Part shown: piece after piece, positions 22,903 through 34,085 of the stretch
Layout: the number at the start of each line of letters is the position of its first letter
Position numbering within the stretch: position 1 is the stretch's first letter
Assembly (NCBI GenBank): GCA_025200525.1
Contig: CM045761.1
Span: 80,195,551-80,259,550, forward strand
DNA from: Camellia lanceoleosa
Taxonomy: Eukaryota; Streptophyta; Magnoliopsida; Ericales; Theaceae
Length of the DNA stretch: 64,000 bases
Reading direction: 5' to 3'
Made by a program: the position numbers and the translations under genes
Notes under the pieces: generated by a model
Databases searched by the model: none
What the model saw: only the letters and a program-made list of their open reading frames with translations
What the model was told of the DNA's origin: nothing

Positions 22903-23640
22903 ATAAGTGGTTGAAAGGGCTTCCAATTGATGGAAAACAATATTACAAGGATGTGCAGAGACGTCCTAAACCAACAAATGCTTATAACAAAAGGCCATAT
23001 CCAATTAGTGGTAGGTAGCAGCCATTAATGGTTGAGCCAACAGCCGATAGAATGCATTCTAAAGGCAAGAAACCTTTATATGAGTCCAGGCCACCTAATT
23101 ACTATAGAATGGAGAGCAATCATTCTGAAAGGAGACTGGAGAAGGGGTTCAATTCATGGGAACAAAGCCAGAGATTGGCCCCTTAGACCAGCCTTACGCA
23201 GGACAGAAAGTGGCCCCCTTCATCAAAGGCCTGAGTTAGGCCCAAAACATGAAATCAGAACCAAGTAGTGCCTTCACAGCCAGCTTCGAAGTTGGCTTCG
23301 AAGGAAAAAAGGAACAGTTCAACATCTGGGTCAGTAAGTTCGTGGGTACCTGGAGTTCCAAATTGGTTTGTCATGCAGAACAAACGTAGGGAGGTATCTA
23401 CCCAAAGAGATGTTGCTGGAAACCAAGATAGGATGGTCAAACCTCCTTTGGTGGCCCCAAACAATTGGGTATTGCTTAAACACCCAAAAACAAAGGAACC
23501 AGATATGGTCCCAGTAATTTCGAGATCACAAAGGAGGAAGATTCAACGTAGGTATACTCAGTACTAGAAAGACCTGAAAGAAAGTGGAGAGATCTTCATT
23601 GGTCTAGACAGAAGGAAAGAAGAATCCAAAGTCAGACCAT
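22903..23640 (+). pseudogene. Tat gag, continuation after the solo LTR
   Basis: The frame resumes exactly after the target duplication with WLKGLPIDGKQYYKDVQ. It runs as a basic, low-complexity region with stops near 23,017, 23,183, 23,228, 23,244 and 23,565, giving several short pieces. It links gag to the protease region. No named domain is recognised, and it is charged and probably disordered. Confidence 0.7.
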
Positions 23641-23667
23641 ACTCCAAAACCAACTCTACAAGGCAAA

Positions 23668-24816
23668 ATGGGTTGCAGCAGAGAACAGTTGGCCAAAGTT
23701 CACTCTGAACTAAAAGCCAGAGAGAAGTCTAGTTTAGTAGGATTGGAGAAGGCTTTGATGGAGAGTGATAGCAAGACAGAAGAAGAAGATGGCCTAGGCC
23801 AAAAGAAAGGATTGGTTGAGGAAGAAATGTTCGAAGCCTTCATGGCTGAACAAACATTTTTGGTTGAAAAACTAGTCGGAAAAGACCATTTGAAGGAGTC
23901 TATTAGTAATGAAATGCCAGAATGCAGCATGGATGATGCTTTTGAAGTAACTGAACAAGGTGGCCAAATGGAGAAACAGGCACAGCCAGCCATCCAATTT
24001 GGCTCAGTGGCAGTGAATATGGAACACATACTACCGCATGAATTCCAAGCTGGAGATGAGAACCAAGAGGGGCAAGAAATTGACCCAATTCCAATCTATA
24101 GTGAGGACTCACAAGTGAGTATGATGCAAGATGAATCCAGAATGGCTACCCCAATGGAAACTGAGTATGAGAGTGAAGAAGAGGTGAGTATTAACCTCTT
24201 ATATCCTTTTGAGTATCCCTCGAACTCTATGACACAGCATGTCAAGCCTTTGTATATCAAGGCCTTCTTCGATGAGATACAATTGAATCGATTCTTGGTG
24301 GATAATGGGGCAACGATGAACTTACTACCGAAATCTTCCTTGAAGAAACTAGAGAAAAAGAACCCTAGGTTAATCGCAACCAGCACAACCATTACTGGCT
24401 TCGCTGGAGACAAACAGATGGCTCAGGGAATTCTGCCCATCAATATGAGTGTAGGAACCAGGGACTGCATGATGGCATTCTTCGTTATCGACAACAATGC
24501 TAAGTACAATGCTTTACTTGGTAGAGATTGGATCCACACTAACAAATGTGTGCCTTCCTCTTTGCATCAAAAAATAATGATGGCCTTGGGCAATGGAGAG
24601 ACAGAGGAAATTGATGCAGATCTTCAACCCTTCATAGCCTGTGCAGACTTCGCAGAGGCTAAATTGTGTATTGAGGGAGTGACACCACTCAGTATACTGA
24701 GGAAACCTGATGGCTCAGCTGAAGTGACGACTGATGAGGAAGTGATACACCTGAAGCACTTAGTCCAGAAGAGTGCTGATGAAGAGGTTATCGTTATAGA
24801 TGACAATGATACCTAG
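23668..24816 (+). CDS. Tat aspartic protease region (382 codons, open)
   Basis: This is the longest open frame of the element. Residues 1-185 are acidic and have no known domain. The retropepsin-like domain spans about residues 190-310 and cuts the polyprotein. Its active-site motif is LVDNGATMNLLP at about 210-221, where most retropepsins have DSG or DTG. VDNGA and similar forms occur in Tat elements, so Asn alone does not prove loss. The NALLGRDWIHTNKC motif follows at about residues 279-292 and is typical of the domain's second half. The frame is probably part of a longer gag-pol reading. The start at 23,668 is just the first ATG after a stop. Confidence 0.8.
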   Translation: MGCSREQLAKVHSELKAREKSSLVGLEKALMESDSKTEEEDGLGQKKGLVEEEMFEAFMAEQTFLVEKLVGKDHLKESISNEMPECSMDDAFEVTEQGGQMEKQAQPAIQFGSVAVNMEHILPHEFQAGDENQEGQEIDPIPIYSEDSQVSMMQDESRMATPMETEYESEEEVSINLLYPFEYPSNSMTQHVKPLYIKAFFDEIQLNRFLVDNGATMNLLPKSSLKKLEKKNPRLIATSTTITGFAGDKQMAQGILPINMSVGTRDCMMAFFVIDNNAKYNALLGRDWIHTNKCVPSSLHQKIMMALGNGETEEIDADLQPFIACADFAEAKLCIEGVTPLSILRKPDGSAEVTTDEEVIHLKHLVQKSADEEVIVIDDNDT

Positions 24817-24904
24817 TTGTAGGCAAAGAGATGAAGCGCTAGAAGCCAAGTCTTTGGCTCTAATTAAGTTCTCAACATTGGATATAAAATCAATAGTCTA
24901 GAAA

Positions 24905-26606
24905 GTGCAAGAGCAAGAGAAAGAAGCCATGATAATTGGCTGCAAGCAGGAGCAGCAACATGCTAGAGTTTTGGCCCTTGATAAATACTGTGCATTGGAC
25001 ATTGAGACAAATGTCCAGGAGATACAGGAAGAAGAAGCCTTATGGACAGACTTTGTCTATGAGGAGGAGGGTAAAGATGTTGAATCAAAGAACTTGGGAG
25101 CAGAACAAAGCAAGGAGACTGCTTCGAAGCCAGAAGGAATCAAAGAAGGAGCTTCAGTAAGTTCTCAGATACAAGACCCCTTGGAAGAAGTAAATTTAGG
25201 GGAAGGTTCTATACAACAGCCAATCTATATAAGTGCTTGGTTGAATGCTCTTGACAGGAACCAGTTGTTGGTTGTTCTTAAGAAATATAAAGATTGTTTT
25301 GCATGGTCTTATAATGAACTACCAGGATTGGATAGGTCATTAATAGAACATAGGCTCCCTATGAGGCCTAATTTCAAGCCATGCAAGCAAAAACCAAGAA
25401 GAATGAGTCCAGAAGTTATTCAAAAAGTTAAGGAGGAAATTCTTAGACTACTCAAGGAAGGCTTTATTGGGACAGCCAGGTATGTTAAATGGCTATCCAA
25501 TATTGTGCCTATAGTTAAGAAGAATGGTAAATGAGAGTATGCATTGATTTTAGAAACTTAAATCTAGCAACTCCAAAAGATGAGTATCCTATACCTATAG
25601 TAGATTTGTTGGTAGACAGTTCAGCAGGGCATCAAATTTTATCAATGATGGATGGGAACTCTGGTTATAATCAGATTTGCATTGCAGAAGAGGATGTTCA
25701 CAAGACAGCATTCAGATGTCCTAGGAATATTGGCACCTTCGAATGGGTTAAAACGCCATTTGGTCTGAAGAATGCTGGGGCTACATATCAGAGGGCTATG
25801 AACACTATCTTTCATGACCTTATTGGAGGGTATTTGAGTGTTATATTGATGAGCATTTGTTGCACTTAGAAGTAGCTTTTGAAAGAATGAGAAAGTTCAA
25901 GTTGAAACTCAATCCTCTTAAGTGTGCTTTTGGCGTATCATCTAAAAACTTCTTGGGCTATGTAGTACACAAGAAAGGAATATAGATTGATTAGAATAAA
26001 GCCAAAGCCATCATTGAAGCCAGACATCCATCAAGTAAGAAAGAATTACAAAAGTTCCTTGGACAGGTTAATTTTCTTCGAAGATTCATTTCTAACACTG
26101 CAGGGAAAACTAAAGTATTTTCTTCCTTGTTAAGGCTAAAAGATGAAGAGGAATTTGTGTGGACAGCAGAGCATCAAATTGCTTTCGAAGGAATCAAAGC
26201 CTACTTGGCCAACTCTCCAGTGCTGATGCCACCAAAGGGTGAGAAGCCCTTGAAGTTATACATAGCTGCAGCAGAGGATTCATTGGGAGCTTTCTTAGCC
26301 CAAGACCATGAGGAAGGCAAGGAGCAAGCTATTTATTACCTTAGTAGGTTTTTAAATTCTTGTGAATGTAAATACCCAGCTGTAGAAAAGCTATGCCTTG
26401 CATTGTATTTTGCTGCAATGAAATTAAGATACTATCTTTTGCCTACAACTGTCTTGGTAATTGCAACCACAGATTTGGTTAAGTATATGTTATCTAGACC
26501 TATGTTGAGGGGAAGAATTGGCAAATGGATACTAGCCTTATCAGAATTTTATTTAGAATATGTTCCCCAAAAGGCAGTAAAAGGACAAGTTTTAGCTAAT
26601 TTTTAG
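24905..26606 (+). pseudogene. Tat reverse transcriptase and RNase H
   Basis: The N-terminal part has the FAWSYNELPGLDRSLIEHRL entry motif (about 25,300-25,360) and the PIVKKNGK..RVCIDFRNLN core, here broken by a TGA at 25,531. The palm has SMMDGNSGYNQI with the first catalytic aspartate and KTPFGLKNAGATYQRAMN. The active-site YxDD reads YID (25,842-25,850) and jumps to EHLLHLE. About 9 codons and the second aspartate are gone, with a frameshift. The thumb (PLKCAFGVSSKNFLGYVVH) is followed by two TAG stops near 25,981. The RNase H domain (LKLYIAAAEDSLGAFLAQ to FLADHP) spans about 26,200-26,630. This RT cannot be active. Confidence 0.9.
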
Positions 26607-26627
26607 GCAGACCATCCATCTCAAACA

Positions 26628-27197
26628 GAAAGCCAAGAAATAATGGAACTTGGAATGGCTAGTGTTGAGCCATGGCAAATGTGGTTCGATGGATCAAAAG
26701 TCAATGGTCTAATTGGAATTGGTATAGTGATTAAGTCACCACAAGGAGTAGAAACCACACATGGTTTCAGAGTGGATGAAATTACTTGTTCTAATAATCA
26801 AGCTGAATATGAAGCCCTAATAGTGGGACTGGAAATTCTTATTGGATTACAAGTTCATGCAGTTGACATATTTGGAGATTCTCAATTGGTGGTTAACCAA
26901 GTGAAATGGATTTTCAAATGTCAAAGTATAAGTATGTTGCCATACTATGTTGTTGCATTACATCTGCTTTCTCAATTTCAAATAGCAAATATAACTCATG
27001 TTCTAAGATTCTTGAATAATAGAGCTAATGATGTAGCTCAGAAAGCTTCGAATTTCAAGAGAAGAGATAATGTTCAAAGGGACATAAGCCAAACAACATA
27101 TCAGAAATTAATACCACCCTTGAATAAAAGGAATGTGGTCTTGGAAGTCAACCATAATGACTTACAAGAACAAGATTGGAGGCATCCAATAATGTAG
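26628..27197 (+). pseudogene. Second (archaeal-type) RNase H of the Tat element
   Basis: It begins with WQMWFDGSKVN and continues GIGIVIKSPQG, NNQAEYEALIVGLE and FGDSQLVVNQV. The acidic residues in FDGS, AEYEAL and GDSQ correspond to the RNase H catalytic D-E-D set and are all kept. A second RNase H after the RT-linked one is a Tat-lineage hallmark. It degrades RNA in RNA-DNA hybrids during replication. The frame ends at TAG 27,195, where the polyprotein would normally continue into integrase. Confidence 0.87.
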
Positions 27198-27725
27198 TAC
27201 TTGGCTGGCCCATCTTCGAAGGCCAGCAGAAAAATTAAATTGCAATCTATGCAATACATGATGTATGGTAATGTACTCTACAAAAGAGAAGGAGATGGTT
27301 TCTTACTGGAATGTTTAGGCCCAAAAGAAACATTAACAGCTATGGCTGAGGTTCATGAAGGCATCTGTGGTGCTCATCAGCCTGGGGTGAAAATGAGATA
27401 GTTGCTTCGAAGGTATTCCTACTATTGGCCAACAATTCTTAAAGACTGCATAGAATATGCAAAAGGTTGTCAGGCATGTCAAAAGCATAGCACAATAAGG
27501 CATGTGCCCATAACTGACCTGTATGTAGTAGTGAAGCCTTGGCCATTTAGAGGATGGGCCATGGATATGATGGGGAAAATATACACACCTTCTTTGAAGC
27601 ATTTTTGTTTCATTTTAGTGGCCACTGATTACTTCACTAAGTGGGTCGAAGCTAAGCCATACAAGGCTGTAGACCAGACTGAGGTCATTGGATTCATTAA
27701 AGATTTAATCCATAGATTTGGTATC
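27198..27725 (+). pseudogene. Tat integrase, N-terminal part
   Basis: The zinc-binding HHCC domain (EVHEG..GAH...CIEYAKGCQACQKH, about 27,345-27,490) is complete apart from a TAG near 27,399. The catalytic core starts with RGWAMDMMGKIY, whose Asp (27,564-27,566) is the first of the D-D-E triad, then ATDYFTKWVEA. The frame stops at IHRFGI where the LARD begins. The second Asp and the Glu are on the other side of it. Confidence 0.9.
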
Positions 27726-28429
27726 TGTAGACGTCCTCGAACGTCCCGGGAGGGAATCCCGTTTTGTTCATTTGGGCTCACTACAGTTCAGGACTCAATG
27801 TCATGGTCCTGTATCTAATCTCGTAGGGTACAATGCAAGACTGATGAATCATCAAAGAGTCCAAATCCAGCAAATCGTTTTTTGAAAAACAGATTTTTAA
27901 AAAGAAGTGCCAAACATGGACTGCTTTGCCAGATACAGAGTCGCCACCTAAATATTTATTTTGGGGGAATTTAGGAAACCCTGACTCGTTGCCTAAGGCT
28001 ACGTGTCTGTCATCACCAAAGTTGTCTCGGCTTGGGAACTTGGGTACGATTGGGGAAGGTCACTTCGTGAGCACCCCCGCTCGTCCGATCAAATATCGGC
28101 CTCTACTAACCATGATATCGAGTTTTGAAAACATTATGTGCTCTTATTCTGGTTATTAGCCTAGATTTACTACGTGATGCGCACAGCATACAAATATAGA
28201 CCGGATCGCCTGAAATGGAATAAAACATCTCATGTTTGTTTTTGAAAGCAGTTCGCTACTCATAAGTAGGCTAAAATGTGGATTTGCCACCCTCAGGTGG
28301 GCTTAGAAAATATGATTTTGCCACTCTCAAGTGGGCTTAAAACTCGCAGTCGATGAATTGTTCCAATTCAGATAATCCAACCTCCACCCACAGGCATTCA
28401 GGTAGGTATATCACATAAGCAGTTAGTCT

Positions 28430-30990
28430 CATGGTAAACATGCTATCATGGCAGTCACTCACACACATGCAAGGATGCTAAAACATAAACACTTACCGAG
28501 TACTCCGAGCCAAAACAGAAGCTAATTAGAAATCATGCATGAATCCTAACTATACTAAGATGCCTAATACAACACATACAGGTATCCAACTAAGATTAGC
28601 TCGACTATTCTAAGATAACATATAATGATGCTACAGCAAACACGTATTCAACTTGAAATTGAAATACAATGCAGTTAGTATGATGCGCCAAGTCTGGTGC
28701 GTGCAAGACAAATGAATGGATGCAAACATGCGAGCATAAGTATGCTATTTGAAACATGCCCTAAACTAACCATCATAAGCTAGTAAATAAAGGGAGAAAG
28801 ACGTGGGGTTGGAAGACATACATCACAAACACGCACGCTTATTACAACAATTGGCCTTCGCTCGGAGGGTCCAAATAAATAATACAGTCCGAATAAATAA
28901 TTAACTACTCTAGCTAATTAAATATTACAAAACCCTAATTAATTAACAAATTAACTAGGAAAGCGAATAAACTAGTATGCAAGCTATAAAATGGACTGCC
29001 TCAGCTCTTGTTCCGAATGATGAAAGATGTATGCGTGCTCGGGTCGCTTTGTCGGGAAATTCCTTGCGATGTCCCGATTTGCCCCTGTTTTGCAATTGGT
29101 CCTAGAACACTGTACAAAACTTCCGAAGGCTGCTGACTAGTTTTTTCTGCTGGATTCCGATTTGCTGCAATAGAGAGCAAGAAAGGGGCATGGCAAAGTA
29201 TTTTCAACACATGTGTGCAAGACCACTCTCCCCGTCATTGCACAAGCTCTAGGAAGTGTAGACCTCGATCCTTGTGCCACCAATCACGCATCTCGATGCA
29301 TGATGGCCGATGAGTCGAATTGCACGACTCAATGTGAAATGAATGCACATGTAAGCATAACAAGGCCTAAACTCCATCATGGGTAATCCGGAGTGTCGGC
29401 GATTGGGAATTGAGACACGTTTCGTCACTTGGAGTACGAAACGTCCCTCGTTTCCCATGTTTGGACTAACCCTACTCCAAACACAATGCAATGAGATGGC
29501 ACACACAATGTGACTAATATGCAACCCTAAATGTAATGCAACCTAATCATGCTGGCATGCGAGGGATGATACGCAAACATGCAACTAGCATACGCAATGC
29601 TATGAACTGAGAATGGCATACTCAATGCACACGAACTATATGGCATACACAATGCACACATACGAAGATGGACATACACAAAGGCATAATCAAAGCATAC
29701 ATAATGCGATGGTCAAACACGCAACAACATGAACCAAATGGCATACACAATGCAAGGTGGGCTTAAACCAATATGAGTGAACCTCAGCCACACTCAAATC
29801 AGTGGCCATACATGAAAATGAGACAACCAAAACACATGCAAACATGCAACTAGCATACAAAGGACCGATCCTAAGGCACAACATGCAACTCTAACTAAGC
29901 ATGGCAAGGGTTGAAATATGGCATACAACAACACATTTTCCAGCTCTGAAACATGATGCACCATGGTCTCGAATCATGCAAATATGTCACCCAATGCATT
30001 CTAGATGGCCCAAATATCGAAACTAGTGAAGCGGATTACACTAGAGGTACACAAAGCAATGCACGAAAGACAAAACCGACCCCAAACAGACCCTAGGCAG
30101 GTCCAAGACAGTGGGAAAATGGCCTAAAATGATGGCTCAACATGCATAGGAATGAAGCTCATGCAATGGCCCAAAAACGAGGCATTTATGCACAACTCTC
30201 AAACGCATTTAAAGAGTGGAAAACATGGGAATATGGCATGCACATAAGCTCTAAAATATGATGTGCAATGGCCTCAAAACATGAAAACACCTCAGTATAT
30301 GCATGCAATAGACCTCGAAACCCAAAGCTAAGCATGGACATTGTACTACAAGCATGCAAAACAAACATCATTCGACCATGAGACCCAAAAATAGAGCTAA
30401 GGCAGTCCAAAATATACATAAAATCAGTTTAAGGCATAGCCAAAAAGTGCTAAAATCAAGGGCCAACATAGCGCGCTACACAAGTTAGTAAAGGGGATTT
30501 GCCCTACAAGCATGTGAGGATATAAATAGGCTACCAAACTAGAAAAAGTCAGAGGTATGTCATGCCAAATAAACCCAAAAAACCCACTGAAACATGGTCT
30601 ATGCATGCAAGAATGATAGGCTCTTTTGATAGGCTATAAAGAGGGTTGTTCCACACATGCAAGAGGGACATCCAATATGACAAAACCAGCTCTTGATAGA
30701 GCTCATGCAGGTCCTAAAAATCACTAAAAAAGGCCTGAACCAAGCTTAGGAAGCATGCAAGTAAGGGCTCCTTTGTAAGGCCAAAAATGCCAACAAACAT
30801 GACAACAAGGAGAGGGGATGACCCTCTCCTTCTTAGGACCTCAAAACGCCATCCCCACCACTGAAATCCTTTTGGATTTCAGTGGTGAGAGGGCCAATAC
30901 AAGGTAGTCCCAAAGCTCACAAAAAAGGCACAAAAAAGAGGCCAAACAAGGCCTAAAAGGGGGAAACAACCCCAAACACAAAAGTGATCT
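28430..30990 (-). repeat. CATGCA/ATGCAT-rich segment of the LARD LTR
   Basis: More than 15 CATGCA or TGCATG words, including full CATGCATG at about 28,534 and ATGCATGCA forms near 30,300 and 30,600, lie along this stretch with GCATAC and ATGGC words. The right LTR repeats the pattern at about 39,340-41,900. CATGCA is the core of the RY element bound by B3-domain seed regulators. Whether it acts here is unknown. Confidence 0.5.
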
Positions 30991-31364
30991 TAAACAAACT
31001 TCAAAAGAAGTTCAAAATAAGACTTTTTTAAGTTTATGCCAAAGCCCAAATATGCTTGCAAGTATGGATAAAAGATGGAGCGAAATAAAGCTTAAAAAAG
31101 GGAATAGTGTGTTACCCTTGTAGCTTCAGCAAAACCAGCGGCTTTGAGACCAAAAAACCAGACCTTTAACCTCCGAAAATGGCCTCCAAGATCCTTAGGT
31201 TGATGATGGAAGTGTTAGGCTAAGAGTTGGTGTGCAAAGGGGCCAAGAACTTCACTCTTTCTAAGCCTAAGTGTAGAGACAAAGAGAGATATATGTGTAT
31301 GCCTTCGCAAAATTTTTGGAACCCTTATAAAGGAGAGGGAGGGCCTCTCTTATAGAGGAACAAA

Positions 31365-31728
31365 GGTCCAAGCTTCTTCAAGAAGCTTGTGCAAAGGTCC
31401 AAGCTTCTTGAGGAAGCTATAGCAAAAAGGGTCAAGCTTCTCCCAGAAGCTTAGAGCAAACGACCAAGCTTCTCTTGGAAGCTTAGAAGGGTTCAAGCTT
31501 CTCTTAGAAGCTTAGAGCAAAGGGTCAAGCTTCTCTAAGAAGCTAAAAAGGTCAAGCTTCTTGGAGAAGCTAAAAAGGTTCAAGCTTCTTCAAGAAGCTA
31601 AAAACCAAGGGTTCAAAAGGTTCAAGCTTTCTCAAGAAGCTAAAACAAAGGTTCAAAAGGTTCAAGCTTCCTCAAGAAGCTAAAAACCAAGGGTTCAAAA
31701 GGTTCAAGCTTCCTCAAGACGCTAAAAC
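31365..31728 (-). repeat. Array of 11 AAGCTTC hairpins in the LARD LTR (left)
   Basis: Eleven units of about 27-40 bp each contain a short palindrome, AGCTTC(n5)GAAGCT, many with longer arms such as AAGCTTCTTCAAGAAGCTT. Units are joined by AAAAGGTTC or GGTC spacers. The array sits just upstream of the TATA box in the element's direction, the place of an enhancer. Several units contain TTCnnGAA, the heat-shock element core. Confidence 0.9.
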
Positions 31729-32359
31729 AAGGGTCTCGGCCAGAAAAAGTCATCAATCAACCAAAATAATGGCCGGCCGACCAACACTTTTGGCCGGTAG
31801 CAATAAAACAGGGCCGGTGGCAACATGCCAAGGCCGATGGGGTGTGGGGGTGGCCAACAAGCCATTTCCTACCCTCAGAGGTAAAAACCTAAGTGCTTGG
31901 TCCACAACCAAGTACAAAACAAATGAATGGAGAGGACTTGAGGCAAGGCGCACGGCCGAAACCTTCGAGAACTCAAGACAAACATGAACATGGATAATCA
32001 TCGAGTGTTCAAACGATGACGTCCAAGTCTTGAGGACGGTCAAAAATGGGGTGTCTACAGTTGCCCCTCTTTGACAGAACTCGAAAGTTATAACAATGAC
32101 GGGAGTGAATGTCAAAGCCCAAAGACAACCCATTTTTGACAAGGTCGAAGACTTAAACAAAGCATACAAGCTACAGATAAAAGATATGCGCCCGAGGACG
32201 GGGGCAAAATGCAAGAACAATGCACAAAGCCGAGCATAACTTATGATCATGCAAAGGATGCTGTAACGAAATAATTATGCAAAATAAATGCAACAGTTAA
32301 GCAAGTGAATACGAACCAAACTACATCTCATGCAGAAAGGATGTAAGAAAATTATGCAA

Positions 32360-34085
32360 TCTTAGCGAGTATGTGCGATAGATACACAAAGCAAACGTGT
32401 GATAGATACACAAAGCGAGCATGTGATAGATACACAAAGTGAGCATAGTGTGATAGATACACAAAGTGAGCGTAGTGTAATAGATACACATAGCGAGCGT
32501 GTGATAGATACACATAGTGTGCGTAGTGTGATAGATATACAAAGTGAGCATAGTGTGATAGATACACAAAGTGAGTGTAGTGTGATAGATACACATAGCG
32601 AGTGTGTGATAGATACACATAGTGTGCGTAGTGTGATAGATACACAAAGTGAGCATAGTGTGATAGATACACAAAGTGAGCATGTGATAGATACACAAAA
32701 GGAGCGTGTGATAGATACACAAAGGGTAAACACAAAGTGTGATAGATGCACTTAGTGAACAAAGTGTGATGGATACACAAAAGGTGAACACAAAGTGTGA
32801 TAGATGCACTAAGTGAACAAGTGTGCTAGATACACAAAAGGTGACCACAAAGTGTGATAGATGCATTAAGTGAACAAGTGTGATGGATACACAAAAGGTG
32901 AACACAAAATGTGATAGATGCACTAAGTGAACAAGTGTGATGGATACACAAAAGGTGAACACAAAGTGTGATAGATGCACTAAGTGAACAAGTGTGATGG
33001 ATACACAATAGGTGAACACAAAGTGTGATAGATGCACTAAGTGAGCAAGCGTGATGAATACACAATAGGTGAACACAAAGTGTGATAGGTGCACTATGTG
33101 AACAGAGTGTGATTGATACACTAAAAGCGAACACAAAGTGTGATAGATGCACTAAGTGAACAGAGTGTGATTGATACACTAAAGATGAACACAAAGTGTG
33201 ATAGATGCACTATGTGAACAGAGTGTGATTGATACACTAAAGATGAACACAAAGTGTGATAGATGCACTATGTGAACAGAGTATGATAGATATACAAAAG
33301 GTGAACCCAAAGTGTGATAGATGCACTAAGTGGACAGAGTATGATAGATACACTAAAGATGAACACAAAGTGTGATAGATGCACTATGTGAACAGAGTAT
33401 GATAGATATACAAAAGGTAAACGTAAAGTGTGATAGATGCACTAAGTGAACAGAGTATGATAGATACACTAAAGATGAACACAAAGTGTGATAGATGCAC
33501 TATGTGAACAGAGTATGATAGATATACAAAAGGTGAACCCAAAGTGTGATAGATGCACTAAGTGGACAGAGTATGATAGATACACTAAAGATGAACACAA
33601 AGTGTGATAAATGCACTATGTGAACAGAGTATGATAGATATACAAAAGGTAAACGCAAAGTGTGATAGATGCACTAAGTGAACAGAGTATGATAGATACA
33701 CTAAAGATGAACACAAAGTGTGATAGATGCACTATCTGAACAGAGTATGATAGATATACAAAAGGTGAACACAAAGTGTGATAGATGCACTAAGTGAACA
33801 AAGTATGATAGATATACAAAAGGTGATAAAGTGTGATGGATACACTAAAGTAAATGAAGTAAATATGTGCATGATAGATATACGAAATGAGGATGTGTGT
33901 GATAGATACAGAAAATGAGAATATGTGTGATAGATACAGAAAATTAAAGAAGTGTGATTGATACACTAAGTAAAGAGAGTGTGATTGATACACTAAATAA
34001 ATAAAGTGTGATTGATACACTAAGCGAATGAAGAAAGTGTGATAGATACACTAAGGGTGAATGAGGTGTGATTGATACACTAAAT
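32360..34085 (-). repeat. Higher-order minisatellite in the LARD 3' region
   Basis: Units share GTGTGATAGATRCACTAAGTG. From 32,360 to about 32,750 they are short (about 20-24 bp). From about 32,760 they form units of about 58 bp. From 33,291 to 33,755 the landmark TATACAAAAG recurs at 33,291, 33,407, 33,523, 33,639 and 33,755, exactly 116 bp apart, and alternate 116-bp units differ (GGTGAACCC versus GGTAAACG), giving a 232-bp repeat. The tail to 34,085 is degenerate. All three minus frames stay open across much of it, which explains long false ORFs. Confidence 0.95.

Larger units (their letters stand above)
27726..32059 (-). repeat. 3' LTR of the LARD (left copy)
   Basis: Minus-strand ends are TGTAGACACCCC and ...GACGTCTACA. 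From the outer U3 end inward the minus strand has GGCCGGC-rich DNA, the hairpin array, then a TATA box (CTTTATAAGG, 31,323-31,332), then about 3.6 kb of transcribed-side sequence dense in ATGCA words. Near its far end (about 27,930-28,240) lies a well-conserved stretch also seen in the right LTR. Small ORFs inside are not genes. Confidence 0.93.

Noticed and set aside
29001..30606. Small minus-strand ORFs in the LARD LTR, repeated at 39,917-41,522
   Set aside because: They recur only because the LTRs are copies, have no domain, and are punctuated by stops. The shared frames reflect recent duplication.
31365..31728. CRISPR-like array of palindromic repeats
   Set aside because: Units are imperfect, spacers are short and themselves repeated, the array lies in a plant LTR and is duplicated in the other LTR. 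No cas genes.
32321..33136. 271-codon minus-strand ORF and overlapping long ORFs in other frames
   Set aside because: All come from the minisatellite, whose repeat lacks stops in several frames at once. The product is a Cys/Ser/His repeat with no start context or known domain.
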